Shown here piece by piece: positions 33,860 to 42,477 of a DNA stretch of 64,000 nucleotides. Position numbers and translations under genes: made by a program. Below the pieces are notes generated by a model. It did not search any database. It had not been told where the DNA came from and was given only the letters and a program-made list of their open reading frames with translations. Source of the stretch: JAYUJH01 sp043765375 (GTDB lineage Bacteria; Pseudomonadota; Alphaproteobacteria; Rickettsiales; UBA998). How positions within the stretch are numbered: position 1 is the first letter of the stretch; every line of letters begins with the position of its first letter. The stretch is from positions 61,367 through 125,366 of the forward strand of contig JAYUJH010000008.1 in the NCBI GenBank assembly GCA_043765375.1, given 5' to 3'.

Positions 33860-34411
33860 TCACCATACCGTCTTTGTTACCTTATAATCAGCGAAAGACT
33901 GTAGCCCCGCATCACGCTGTGATATAATCGGATTAGTGATTGGCCAAGCAATATTCAACTCCGCATCATCATATTTAATTCCGCCCTCGCCCTTTGCATT
34001 ATATAACCCACTAACTTTGTATAGCATGTCAGCAGGGCTATCACCCAATACACAAAAACCATGGGCAAAACCTGCGGGAATCCAAAATAACACCCCATTT
34101 TCACCACTTAATTCCACGCCGTGGTGCTTGCCAAATGTTGGAGAATCGGGGCGAATATCCACCGCCACGTCCCACACTCTCCCACGAGTTACGCCGACTA
34201 GTTTGCCTTGCGCTGGTGAAGTTTGATAATGCAACCCTCGCAAAATACCCGCTGCTGAACGAGAATGATTATCCTGCACAAAATCTTCCGCAATCCCAAG
34301 TTTGGCGAGTTTCTCAAGGTGATATCGCTCCACAAAAAACCCTCTCTCATCACCATGGAGTGCAAGTTGGATAATCTTAAGTCCGTCAATTGGTTCATCA
34401 ATCAGTTGCAT
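33860..34411 (-). CDS. rfbC: dTDP-4-dehydrorhamnose 3,5-epimerase
   Basis: The 183-aa cupin enzyme epimerises C3 and C5 of dTDP-4-keto-6-deoxyglucose on the way to dTDP-L-rhamnose. Motifs of the family are intact: HGDERGFFVERYH, FVQDNHSRSAAGILRGLHYQ with the catalytic His, GRVWDVAVDIRPDSPTFGKH and FWIPAGFAHGFCVLGD. rfbA, rfbB and rfbD are not in the window. The rhamnosyltransferase-like GT2 gene at 31.9 kb could use its pathway's product. Confidence 0.95.
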   Translation of the reverse strand: MQLIDEPIDGLKIIQLALHGDERGFFVERYHLEKLAKLGIAEDFVQDNHSRSAAGILRGLHYQTSPAQGKLVGVTRGRVWDVAVDIRPDSPTFGKHHGVELSGENGVLFWIPAGFAHGFCVLGDSPADMLYKVSGLYNAKGEGGIKYDDAELNIAWPITNPIISQRDAGLQSFADYKVTKTVW

Positions 34412-34440
34412 AATATCACATTTTAATTAGGGTTAAACGC

Positions 34441-34497
34441 TCCCTCCACCCTTGCGGGGTCAAACCGTAAAACGGTTGACGGTTGGGGTGGGGGGTT
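34441..34497. repeat. Intergenic copy of the leuS-type GC-rich palindromic repeat
   Basis: CCTCCACCCTTGCGGGG at 34443-34459 is identical to 3461-3477 inside leuS, and TGGGGTGGGGGGTT at 34484-34497 is identical to the other arm there. Between them this copy has an extra nested hairpin, AACCGTAAAACGGTT. Thus the same mobile-looking unit is found both in coding and non-coding positions. Confidence 0.85.
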
Positions 34498-34556
34498 TTG
34501 AAATATGCTATTATTTCCCCGCCCGTTTCAAACTTCGCCTTCGGCTTGTTTTCAAC

Positions 34557-34576
34557 AGCCCTCCCGCAAGGGGAGG
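34557..34576. repeat. Partial GC-rich palindromic repeat
   Basis: CCCTCCCGCAAGGGGAGG is a short hairpin related in sequence to the 34441 unit (CCCTCCACCCTTGCGGGG, opposite orientation). Together they bracket about 60 bases of pyrimidine-rich spacer upstream of argS. Confidence 0.6.
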
Positions 34577-34656
34577 ACAATTTTTCTCAACATAATCTAG
34601 CATCAATTATAATATTTTCAATGACAAATACTAAAAAAATGATTATGGATAGTTTT

Positions 34657-34716
34657 TATAGTGTTTTCGCTTTTTATTTGCCTTGTTATTTTTCAAGGTG
34701 AAAAAGGCGTAAGCAT
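34657..34716. repeat. Diverged copy of the TATAG-end hairpin family
   Basis: TATAGTGTTTTCGCTTTTT at the left end resembles the left arm of the perfect hairpin at 39106-39166 (TATAGTGTTTTTACTTTT). A partly complementary right arm, AAGGTGAAAAAGGCG, follows, with CTTG and CAAG at the hairpin tip. The arms have several mismatches, so this looks like an older copy. Confidence 0.5.
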
Positions 34717-34799
34717 ATATTAAATAAAAATATATTATATATGTGCGCACTTTTGAACCCGCAGAAGAATGCAAGACAAATGAAAATGGAAGACACTAG

Positions 34800-36575
34800 A
34801 TGGTTTATGTAAATCGCTTTCAATATATATATGATTATCTGGTGAAATATGTTGCGCCTGATTTGGTGCGTGGCAATGATGAGGCGTTGGCGGCATTAAA
34901 GAATGTCACAGTTGAATCCCCACGTGAAAAAGGCAGAGGTGACCTTGCAACCAACATTGCGATGGTGCTAGCAAAGCCTTTGGGGCGTTCACCGCTAGAA
35001 ATCGCCAATTTGTTGCTGCCCGCATTGCAATCATATCGCCATGTGCAAGAGGCAAGCATAGCAGGAGCTGGGTTCATTAATTTGCGTATGAAACCTGAAT
35101 ATTGGCAGCAAGAGCTGGTTGCAATATTGCAACAATGGCATAATTATGGCTCATCTGATGAAGGGCAAGGCAAACGCATCAACGTGGAATATGTTTCCGC
35201 CAATCCAACAGGGCCATTACATATTGGTCACGCTCGTGGGGCAGTCGTTGGTGATGCACTAGCAAACTTGCTCCAAAAAGTCGGTTATGAAGTAGTCAAA
35301 GAATATTATATCAACGATGCGGGTTCACAAGTTGAAACTTTGGCTCGCTCGGCACATTTGCGTTACCGTGAAGCATATGGTGAGAACATCACAATCCCTG
35401 AGGGAATGTATCCTGCGGATTATCTTATTCCCGTTGGTAAAGCATTGCGTGACACATTCGGTGGAACATTGCTTGACGATGAAGAAGATGAAGGCGGAAA
35501 GCCAGTTTGGTTGGAGGAAGTAAAACAATTTGCGGTGGAAGCAATGCTTGATATTATCAAGCAAGATTTGCGTGGTTTGGGGATTGAACATGATATATTC
35601 ACCTCGGAGCAATCACTACATGATGGCAAATGGCTGGATAACGGCGTTGAAGTGCTAAATAGCAAAAACTTGGTTTATCGTGGCGTGCTGGAAGCACCAA
35701 AAGGCAAGCAATTGGAAGATTGGGAACCAACTGAACAATTATTATTCAAATCCACCGCTTATGGCGATGATTATGATAGATCGCTAGTTAAATCCAACTA
35801 TTCCTACACTTATTTTGCGGGTGATGTTGGCTATGCTTGGCAGAAATTATCCCGTGATTTTGATAGCTTAGTGATGATTTTAGGGGCGGATCATGGCGGT
35901 TATGTTTCTCGTATGACCGCCCTTATCGCCGCATTAAGTGATGGCGCAACTGAGCTAAAAATCCAGCTTTGTCAAATGGTTAAATTAATGAATGATGGCG
36001 TTGTTGTTAAGATGTCCAAGCGTTCAGGTTCGTTTGTCACCGTGCGTGAAGTGACGGAAGAAGTGGGCAAAGATGTTTTGCGCTTCATGATGCTCACCCG
36101 CAAGCCCGAGCAACCGCTTGATTTTGATTTAGCCAAAGTCAAAGAGCAATCAAAGGATAATCCTGTATTTTATGTGCAATATGCGCATTCTCGTTGCCAT
36201 TCAGTGCTGCGTGGAGCAAAAGAACGTGAACCAATAGCTTATGCTAACTCAATAGTCACAGATAAACTAGATTTATCCTTGCTATCAAGTGATGTAGAAT
36301 TGCAATTAATCAAAGTTTTAGCAGCATTTCCAAGGATTGTGGAGCAGGCTTCTAAGCATTTTGAACCACACCGCATCGCCTATTTTGTGCAAGAATTGGC
36401 GGGAGAGTTCCATTCATTCTGGAGCCATGGTAGCACAGATGCTAACATGCGGTTCATCGTGGAGGGAAATATTCCACTCACCACGGCACGCCTTGCCTTA
36501 GTCCGCTCGGTCGCAGTAGTGTTAAAAGCTGGATTAGACATTATCGGGGTTGAAGCATTGGAAGAAATGCGCTAA
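34800..36575 (+). CDS. argS: Arginyl-tRNA synthetase
   Basis: The 591-aa class I synthetase has the HIGH motif in NPTGPLHIGHARGAVVGDAL, the KMSKRSGSFVTVREV segment, and the C-terminal DALR anticodon-binding domain (VQYAHSRCHSVLRGAKE onward). The N-terminal additional domain (ESPREKGRGDLATNIAMVLA) is typical. It charges tRNA-Arg and requires the tRNA for activation. The order argS, SPOR-domain gene, nagZ matches a common alphaproteobacterial arrangement. Confidence 0.97.
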   Translation: MVYVNRFQYIYDYLVKYVAPDLVRGNDEALAALKNVTVESPREKGRGDLATNIAMVLAKPLGRSPLEIANLLLPALQSYRHVQEASIAGAGFINLRMKPEYWQQELVAILQQWHNYGSSDEGQGKRINVEYVSANPTGPLHIGHARGAVVGDALANLLQKVGYEVVKEYYINDAGSQVETLARSAHLRYREAYGENITIPEGMYPADYLIPVGKALRDTFGGTLLDDEEDEGGKPVWLEEVKQFAVEAMLDIIKQDLRGLGIEHDIFTSEQSLHDGKWLDNGVEVLNSKNLVYRGVLEAPKGKQLEDWEPTEQLLFKSTAYGDDYDRSLVKSNYSYTYFAGDVGYAWQKLSRDFDSLVMILGADHGGYVSRMTALIAALSDGATELKIQLCQMVKLMNDGVVVKMSKRSGSFVTVREVTEEVGKDVLRFMMLTRKPEQPLDFDLAKVKEQSKDNPVFYVQYAHSRCHSVLRGAKEREPIAYANSIVTDKLDLSLLSSDVELQLIKVLAAFPRIVEQASKHFEPHRIAYFVQELAGEFHSFWSHGSTDANMRFIVEGNIPLTTARLALVRSVAVVLKAGLDIIGVEALEEMR

Positions 36576-36617
36576 TAAAGTTTATAGCGTTAATATGGTT
36601 GAAAAAAGGAAAATAAA

Positions 36618-37844
36618 ATGAAAAATGAATATGATGCAGAGTTTGAAAATATGAGCAATGTTAGTAATGGCAGCCTACGATGGATTTCGTTGCTTGTGAT
36701 GGCAATGGTGGTTTTTGGCTTTTTTTGGCTGATGTTATATGCTTATGATAATGATGCTAAAACAGGCAACTCCGAGATGATTTCAAGCATTTCTCCCGAG
36801 AATGAATCATACAAAATCAAACCTGATGAAGCTGGTGGAATGGCAATTGAAAACAAGGATATTGAGGCATATCAATTAATGCGCAATGCACCAAATGTTG
36901 CCAATGAAGTGGAACAAGTGGAGAAATTATTGCCACTAGCTGAACGCCCTATTATCCGCAATATTCCAGCCAATGAAACCGCTATTTTGGGTGATGTAAT
37001 CGCAAAAAACAATGTGGCGGGCAGTATTCCGCAAGCCGTTGTTACGAACAACATCGTGAATGATAACCTAAATGGTGATAATGTTGATTCCGTAATTAAT
37101 GAAGTGATAAGCAAGCAAGCGGGGCAGATTCAAGCTCCCAGCGCAGTTGCACAAATGAATGGTGCGGTAGCACAAATGAACGGCGGAGTTGCGCAAATGA
37201 ATAGTTCGTCATTGCCGAATAATGGATTGCAAACAAATGCGCCAATTCAACAAAATCAAATTACAAATGATATGACTGAAACACCCGCAACAGCTCAATC
37301 TCAGACAATTTCCGCACCTGTTGAAAAAATTGTAACTGCCCCCACTCCTAAAGTGATTAAAGTTGCACCACCTAAAATCACAACGCCTAAAATTGTAGAA
37401 AAAATCATTGCTCCAACAATTTTACCCGCAAAAGTAATATCTACAGTTACCACCCCTAAAATTGCATCAATCGCAACAACGCCTTCCGCTCCCATAATTG
37501 CAAGTCCCGTATACAGCCCAACCGCCTCAAACGCAATCACTTCAAGCCCTGTAATTGCAAGCCCTATAGCTTCAAATGCGGCAATCCCTTCTAATGGTGG
37601 TAGTTCATATATCCAGTTTGCAGCACTCCGCACCGCCGCTGATGCACCAAGAGTTTGGGGAGAACTAAAGGCAAAACACCCTGAACTTGGTGCATATTCT
37701 TACTATACCGAAACAGTTACAACGGCAAACGGTGGAACACTGCATCGCTTACGTGCCAAAGGTTTCGCCAATCGCAATCAAGCCTTAACCATCTGTAGCG
37801 CAGTTAAAAATCGTGGGCAAGATTGTTTAGTATCAGCAAATTAA
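36618..37844 (+). CDS. Single-pass membrane protein with C-terminal SPOR domain
   Basis: The 408-aa protein has a short cytoplasmic N terminus and a membrane helix at about residues 20-44 (WISLLVMAMVVFGFFWLMLY). A long, low-complexity periplasmic linker contains three QMNGAVA-type repeats (about 175-200) and Pro/Thr/Ile/Ala-rich tracts. A SPOR domain occupies about residues 328-405 (SYIQFAALRTAADAPRVWGE, then LHRLRAKGFANRNQALTICS). SPOR domains bind denuded glycan strands at division sites. Its position between argS and nagZ is the usual place for this gene. It has a good GGAAAA-type but weak ribosome-binding site. Confidence 0.85.
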   Translation: MKNEYDAEFENMSNVSNGSLRWISLLVMAMVVFGFFWLMLYAYDNDAKTGNSEMISSISPENESYKIKPDEAGGMAIENKDIEAYQLMRNAPNVANEVEQVEKLLPLAERPIIRNIPANETAILGDVIAKNNVAGSIPQAVVTNNIVNDNLNGDNVDSVINEVISKQAGQIQAPSAVAQMNGAVAQMNGGVAQMNSSSLPNNGLQTNAPIQQNQITNDMTETPATAQSQTISAPVEKIVTAPTPKVIKVAPPKITTPKIVEKIIAPTILPAKVISTVTTPKIASIATTPSAPIIASPVYSPTASNAITSSPVIASPIASNAAIPSNGGSSYIQFAALRTAADAPRVWGELKAKHPELGAYSYYTETVTTANGGTLHRLRAKGFANRNQALTICSAVKNRGQDCLVSAN

Positions 37845-37858
37845 TTCGGCCAATTAAT

Positions 37859-38809
37859 ATGGAATTATTACCCGCAATATTTGGAGTTTCAAGCACAGCA
37901 CTCACCCCCGAGGAAGTGTTGTTATTTGAGCGAAATCAACCTATTGGCTTTATTTTATTTACACGAAACATTGAAAATCCGACGCAATTATCACAATTAA
38001 CGGCGCAAATGCACAATATTTGCCGTGAATATACCCCCCTCATATTAATTGACCAAGAAGGGGGCAGAGTTGCTCGCCTGCGCTCCCCATATTGGCAAAC
38101 TCCGCCCGCCCCCAAATATTATGCGGATATGGTGCAACAATATGGAATGGAATCAGCATTAACAGCAGCATATGAAGGAAGCGCAGAGATTGCCCGCAAC
38201 CTCACATCGCTTGGCATCAACGTCAATTGCACCCCCATGTGCGATATATTATTTGACAATTCACACGATATTATCGGAGACAGAGCTTATGGATCAGCCC
38301 CCTCACAAGTGATTGCATTTGGGCAGGCAGTTGCGCAAGGATTGTTGGATAATGGCGTTCTGCCCGTGCTTAAGCATATTCCGGGGCATGGACGCGCGCT
38401 GGTTGACAGCCACGAATCACTGCCAATCGTCAGCGCATCTTTGGCAGAATTGCAGCTAGATTTCGCACCATTCAAAGCGTTGGCGCATCTGCCACTCGCC
38501 ATGACCGCCCATATTTTATATGAAGCAATTGATGCTCACAATCCCGCAACTCTTTCTCGGGCAGCGATTAATTTAATACGAAACGAAATAGGATTTCATG
38601 GCTTAATCATGAGTGATGATTTATGTATGAAAGCCTTAAACGCACCCGTTGATGAATTGGCAATTTCCTCGTTGCAAGTTGGTTGCGATATTGTGTTGCA
38701 TTGCAATGGTGAGTTCAACGAAATCGTCAGCATTTGCGATGCTTTGCAAGCTAATCAATATCATTTCACCAAAGATTTACTTGCGGGATTATTTGAACAT
38801 ATTAAATGA
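37859..38809 (+). CDS. nagZ: Beta-N-acetylhexosaminidase NagZ
   Basis: I take the ATG at 37859 (MELLPAIFGVSSTALTPEEV), 14 bases after the SPOR gene stop; a longer reading from 37823 would overlap that gene. The GH3 signature LKHIPGHGRALVDSHESLP carries the His of the Asp-His catalytic dyad loop, with LIMSDDLCMKAL supplying the catalytic Asp. NagZ releases GlcNAc from anhydro-muropeptides in cytoplasmic cell-wall recycling. The 316-aa length is normal. scpA/scpB, which often come next in this class, are not found. Confidence 0.94.
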   Translation: MELLPAIFGVSSTALTPEEVLLFERNQPIGFILFTRNIENPTQLSQLTAQMHNICREYTPLILIDQEGGRVARLRSPYWQTPPAPKYYADMVQQYGMESALTAAYEGSAEIARNLTSLGINVNCTPMCDILFDNSHDIIGDRAYGSAPSQVIAFGQAVAQGLLDNGVLPVLKHIPGHGRALVDSHESLPIVSASLAELQLDFAPFKALAHLPLAMTAHILYEAIDAHNPATLSRAAINLIRNEIGFHGLIMSDDLCMKALNAPVDELAISSLQVGCDIVLHCNGEFNEIVSICDALQANQYHFTKDLLAGLFEHIK

Positions 38810-39267
38810 TATAGCAACATAGCATTTTCATTTTTAATTAATCAAATTGGATTGATATATGAAAAATGAAAATGCTATATTTTATGCTTGTTTTACTTTT
38901 GAAATACATAAAATCGTTATCATTCAAGAGTGAAAACACTACAAATGTCACAGCACTGAATGATAGCGTTTTTCAACTTAATTATGCTAGGCATCAAAGA
39001 CATTCATTATGATGATTTCAAAACAGCCGCTATAGCACTTTCACTTTTCAAGTGTCCTTAAGGTAGATATTTGAAAAGTGAAAAGAGTGCTATATTTTAA
39101 TAGGTTATAGTGTTTTTACTTTTGAATAATGCAAAATAAGCACTATTCAAAAGTAAAAACACTATAGTAACTTTTACATTATTATAACTTTTATATGATA
39201 AAGGCTTCTCCATTATTGCGACTTTCCCATCATCGTAATTCTTTCTTAAAAAATGCTAATTATTAGC
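38810..39267. repeat. Gene-free cluster of four long AT-rich hairpins
   Basis: Four inverted repeats lie in tandem. IR1, 38819-38878: 17-bp perfect arms ATAGCATTTTCATTTTT. IR2, 38915-38968: CGTTATCATTCA with its complement bearing one mismatch. IR3, 39031-39094: TATAGCACTTTCACTTTTCA with a right arm carrying a 3-base insertion. IR4, 39106-39166: 23-bp perfect arms starting TATAGTGTTTTTACTTTTGA with a 15-base loop. IR1, IR3 and IR4 share ends of the form (T)ATAG and an internal TTTYACTTTT-like core, so they form one family. The region has no supported ORF and separates the convergent nagZ and LOG-family genes. Confidence 0.85.
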
Positions 39268-39828
39268 TCAATCCTGCAAAACTCTCGCCACCAAATCTTC
39301 CATATTATTAACCACTTCATAAATATCACGAGTTGGCGCAGTCGCAAAACCAGTTTTGATGATGTTATCCATACACGCCACCAAGTGATCCCAATATCCA
39401 TCATGATTGAATATTATAACGGGCTTGGTATGCAAACCAATTTGTCGCCATGTTAGGATCTCAAAAGTTTCGTCCAGTGTGCCAAACCCCCCTGGAAATA
39501 TCACAAACATTTCCGCCCGCTTATACATTAATTGCTTGCGAGAATGCATATCTTCAACAATCAAAGTTTCACTCAAATGCTTATGTTCCTGCTCCATTTG
39601 GCGCAAATGCTCAGGAAAAACGCCAGTCACCCAACCATTATTTGCTAGCACTGAGTTGGCAACCGCCCCCATCAGCCCGCAATCGCCTCCGCCATAAACC
39701 AAGCCCAAATTATGCTTTGCCATTTCTGCACCAAACGCTTTTCCTGCCTCAAGATGCTTGCTTGCCACAGCGTTTTGCGCCCCACAAAAAACCGCGATAT
39801 ATTTAGTTATATTCTCTTTATTTATCAT
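39268..39828 (-). CDS. LOG family protein (nucleotide 5'-monophosphate phosphoribohydrolase)
   Basis: The 186-aa Rossmann-like protein shows the two family motifs: LVYGGGDCGLMGAVANSVL and FPGGFGTLDETFEILTWRQIG (PGGxGTxxE). Such proteins release free bases from nucleoside monophosphates; plant relatives activate cytokinins and bacterial ones are often annotated as lysine decarboxylase by mistake. The N-terminal IAVFCGAQNAVASKHLEAGK fits. No neighbouring gene points to a specific substrate. Confidence 0.92.
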   Translation of the reverse strand: MINKENITKYIAVFCGAQNAVASKHLEAGKAFGAEMAKHNLGLVYGGGDCGLMGAVANSVLANNGWVTGVFPEHLRQMEQEHKHLSETLIVEDMHSRKQLMYKRAEMFVIFPGGFGTLDETFEILTWRQIGLHTKPVIIFNHDGYWDHLVACMDNIIKTGFATAPTRDIYEVVNNMEDLVARVLQD

Positions 39829-39837
39829 ATTTTTCCT

Positions 39838-42225
39838 TTAATTCTTTTTGTTTTTCTCTTTGGCGGGCTTAATTGCCTTAACTTTCACTTGTTTTTCCTT
39901 CACTATTTTAGACTTAGCTGGCTTAATCTTTGCTAGATTTTCACTTTTAACAGCTTCATTTTGCATATTTGACCTACTAGTCGGAGCAAAACTTGCTATT
40001 TTTTCACCATTCCCGCCCTGCTCGCTATTTAATATACCACTATTTAATTGACCGCCCTGACCTTGACCGCCCTGACCTTGACTGCCCTGCACTTGACCAT
40101 TTTGTTGCAGCATTGCGATTTTACGCTCGCGAATCATGGAATGATGAGTAATCCTCTTGCGCGCCCCTGAAACTTGCGCAAATGTATATAAAACCAGCAA
40201 AATCAATATGATAGGAACAAGAAGCACTATCACCAACTCCAACATATTAAGAGAATCCATCTCAATACTCGCAATAGTCAAACCCGTGCAAAGCAGCACC
40301 AACGCTAGCACTACCCCCCATATGATGCGGATAATTTTGATGTGACCTAAAATCCCCTGCAATCCACTGACATAAACTTGCTCATCAGCTTTAAGTGAAC
40401 CAATCAAGTTGCGCTGCTCTTCCATTTGCAAGCGCATTTCCATTAATTCTTTTTGCTTAACTACGATTTCCGCTTCCATATTTTTAAGCTCAGTTTTTTC
40501 CTGCTCAATATTCTCTTTTTCCAACTTAAATCCCTTGTTTTGATATTCAAGTGGAATATCCAGCGCATTGGTGAAATCTGAACCCGTGAACGACATTCCT
40601 TCAAAATGAGAGTTTTTGAACGAGGTATTATCCAAAATCGTTTCAATAAAATTGGTTGCATTGCAAATACATTCACGCATATCAACATTGGTGAGATTAG
40701 TGCGCCTGAAAATTGTTTGCGTTAAATCTGCCCCACGGCATACCGCATCTTTGAGATAAGCATTGCTAAAATCAGCATTTACCAGCATTGCATCACGCAA
40801 ATTGGCGTTTTCCAAGTTAGTTTCTTCCAAATTAGCAGCATAAAAATTGGCACGGAAAAAATTAGCATAGGCAAAATTAGTTTGCGACAAATTAGCGTTG
40901 CTCAAATTAGCATTGCTCAGATTCACCCGTGACCAATTTGCTCCAATCGCTTGAACGCCATCAAGCATAGCCTCAGTTAAGTCCGCATCAACCAAAATTG
41001 TGCGGCTCAGATTTGCGCCTGATAATATCGTTGCTCTCATATTGCTTTGTTGCAAATCCGCATCAACAAAATTAATATGGCGCAAATCTAGGCTATGCAA
41101 ATTGGCACGCCTCCCCTCACGCCCATCACTTTGCACCCATTGATTGTGCTGATGCAATATTTCATCAAACACTAATTGTGAAACACTGTTATTATTTTCC
41201 TCCGCTTCATTGCTCACGGGGGCGTTCTCCGCCTCGGTTTGGCCTGAGTTTTGCTGAGGGTTTTGCTGCGTAAATATTGGTGGCGGGGATAGCATTTCTT
41301 CCTTGGGTGGGGATATTTCTTCGGTTGCTTCAAAAGCGTTTTGTGAGGCGTTTTGTGGCATCTCAGCAACATATTGCGGTTCTGCTGGAGAATGTTGTGA
41401 AACTTCTGGAACATTCATTTCTGAAGCACTCGTTTCTAAAGGATTATATGGCTCAAAATCATCTCTAACCGCCTGTTCCATATTAATAATATCTTGCAAA
41501 ATATTATCTTTTATATGTTCTGGCTCTTCAAATATTTCCTGATCTGATATCACTTGTTCCAAAACTGGCTGCTCCAAAACTGGCTGGCTTGATGTTGGTG
41601 ACATCTCCAATATTTCTGGGGTATTATTCTCAGAATTATTATCCTCGGAAATGTTGTTTTCTGAAATATTTGAATCTGAAACATCACCCTCCGCAGCATT
41701 TGCAAGCAACTCACTATTATTAATTTCTGGGGTTAATTCTACCTTCAATTCTGTTGCTAATTCTTGCACGGCAGGCTCAAAAATGCGAGCGGGTGGCGGG
41801 GGAGGTGGTGCAAATTGTAATAGTGGAGGCGGTGGCGGAGGAGGTGATGCAGCGGCGTTCAACATGCTCAAAGTTGATGGTGCAGAAAATCCAAGCGGTG
41901 CTTTGTTCGCCATCGGTGCGTTAGGGCTTGGCGCAGAACTAGGACTTGGCGCAGAATTAGGACGGGGAGGAGGTGGTGGCGGTGGTGCGAACTTTTGCTC
42001 AACTTGAATATTTTGTGAATCGTTCAAATCTTTTGCTTGCGAACCATCACCCCCCCCATCATTTGCAGATGATGCACCAGCAGATGCACCACGCAATTCT
42101 GGGCGTTTCAAATCTGCCATATTTGGCATTTGGTTTTGAGAGGCAAGATTTTGAGGCGCAGCATTGGCATTTGGCGCATTAATTTTTACCTGCTCACCAT
42201 TTTTTTCTAAATCTAATTCTTCCAT
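39838..42225 (-). CDS. Membrane pentapeptide-repeat protein with Pro-rich N-terminal region
   Basis: The 795-aa protein has a low-complexity N-terminal half (about 1-350) with polyproline tracts (PPPPPPRPNS, SPPPPPPPLLQFAPPPPPPA) and acidic Asn/Ser/Glu stretches. Residues of about 365-560 are a pentapeptide-repeat beta-solenoid (SGANLSRTILVDADLTEAML; LSNANLSNANLSQTNFAYAN). A coiled coil follows (KENIEQEKTELKNMEAEIVV), then two membrane helices at about 635-655 and 668-690, and a Gln/Gly-rich then Lys-rich C terminus. Pentapeptide solenoids act in protein binding or mimic DNA, but here the anchored, scaffold-like layout suggests a membrane organiser. Function unknown. The gene is convergent to none and stands close to the LOG gene. 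Confidence 0.8.
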   Translation of the reverse strand: MEELDLEKNGEQVKINAPNANAAPQNLASQNQMPNMADLKRPELRGASAGASSANDGGGDGSQAKDLNDSQNIQVEQKFAPPPPPPPRPNSAPSPSSAPSPNAPMANKAPLGFSAPSTLSMLNAAASPPPPPPPLLQFAPPPPPPARIFEPAVQELATELKVELTPEINNSELLANAAEGDVSDSNISENNISEDNNSENNTPEILEMSPTSSQPVLEQPVLEQVISDQEIFEEPEHIKDNILQDIINMEQAVRDDFEPYNPLETSASEMNVPEVSQHSPAEPQYVAEMPQNASQNAFEATEEISPPKEEMLSPPPIFTQQNPQQNSGQTEAENAPVSNEAEENNNSVSQLVFDEILHQHNQWVQSDGREGRRANLHSLDLRHINFVDADLQQSNMRATILSGANLSRTILVDADLTEAMLDGVQAIGANWSRVNLSNANLSNANLSQTNFAYANFFRANFYAANLEETNLENANLRDAMLVNADFSNAYLKDAVCRGADLTQTIFRRTNLTNVDMRECICNATNFIETILDNTSFKNSHFEGMSFTGSDFTNALDIPLEYQNKGFKLEKENIEQEKTELKNMEAEIVVKQKELMEMRLQMEEQRNLIGSLKADEQVYVSGLQGILGHIKIIRIIWGVVLALVLLCTGLTIASIEMDSLNMLELVIVLLVPIILILLVLYTFAQVSGARKRITHHSMIRERKIAMLQQNGQVQGSQGQGGQGQGGQLNSGILNSEQGGNGEKIASFAPTSRSNMQNEAVKSENLAKIKPAKSKIVKEKQVKVKAIKPAKEKNKKN

Positions 42226-42477
42226 AATTCTTAAAACCCTATAATTCTTATAAGCCTGTAATTCTTAAAAAAACCATGCTTATCATAGCCCCGAGCTTCT
42301 TAAAAATCACGCCTCTCAAAAATACTTATTAGCATCATTACTTAACCTATGATCAATAATATATATCATCAATCATTGCAATATATTTATTATACTCACA
42401 AAATGGTTAAATAGTTCTATAGTTATGCAACAACGAAATAGTTATGAATATGTTTAATTAATATTATATCTTTATCA

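Larger units (their letters stand above)
34412..34799. other. Intergenic region between rfbC and argS, filled with repeats
   Basis: This 388-base divergent gap separates the starts of rfbC (minus) and argS (plus), so both promoters should lie here. It holds two GC-rich palindromic units (34441-34497, 34557-34576) and one AT-rich hairpin of the family at 38.8-39.2 kb (34657-34716). No ORF is supported. No riboswitch or T-box structure is recognised. Confidence 0.6.

Noticed and set aside
34412..34799. T-box or other leader regulation of argS
   Set aside because: No T-box sequence or specifier hairpin; T-boxes are not expected in this class.
38810..39180. CRISPR-like array
   Set aside because: The repeated units are inverted, not direct, have different lengths and no uniform spacers; no cas genes.
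39268..39828. Lysine decarboxylase
   Set aside because: PGGxGTxxE belongs to the LOG family; the older decarboxylase label is not supported by the known chemistry.
39838..42225. Qnr-type quinolone-resistance pentapeptide protein
   Set aside because: Much longer, with membrane helices and polyproline regions; Qnr proteins are about 215 aa and soluble.
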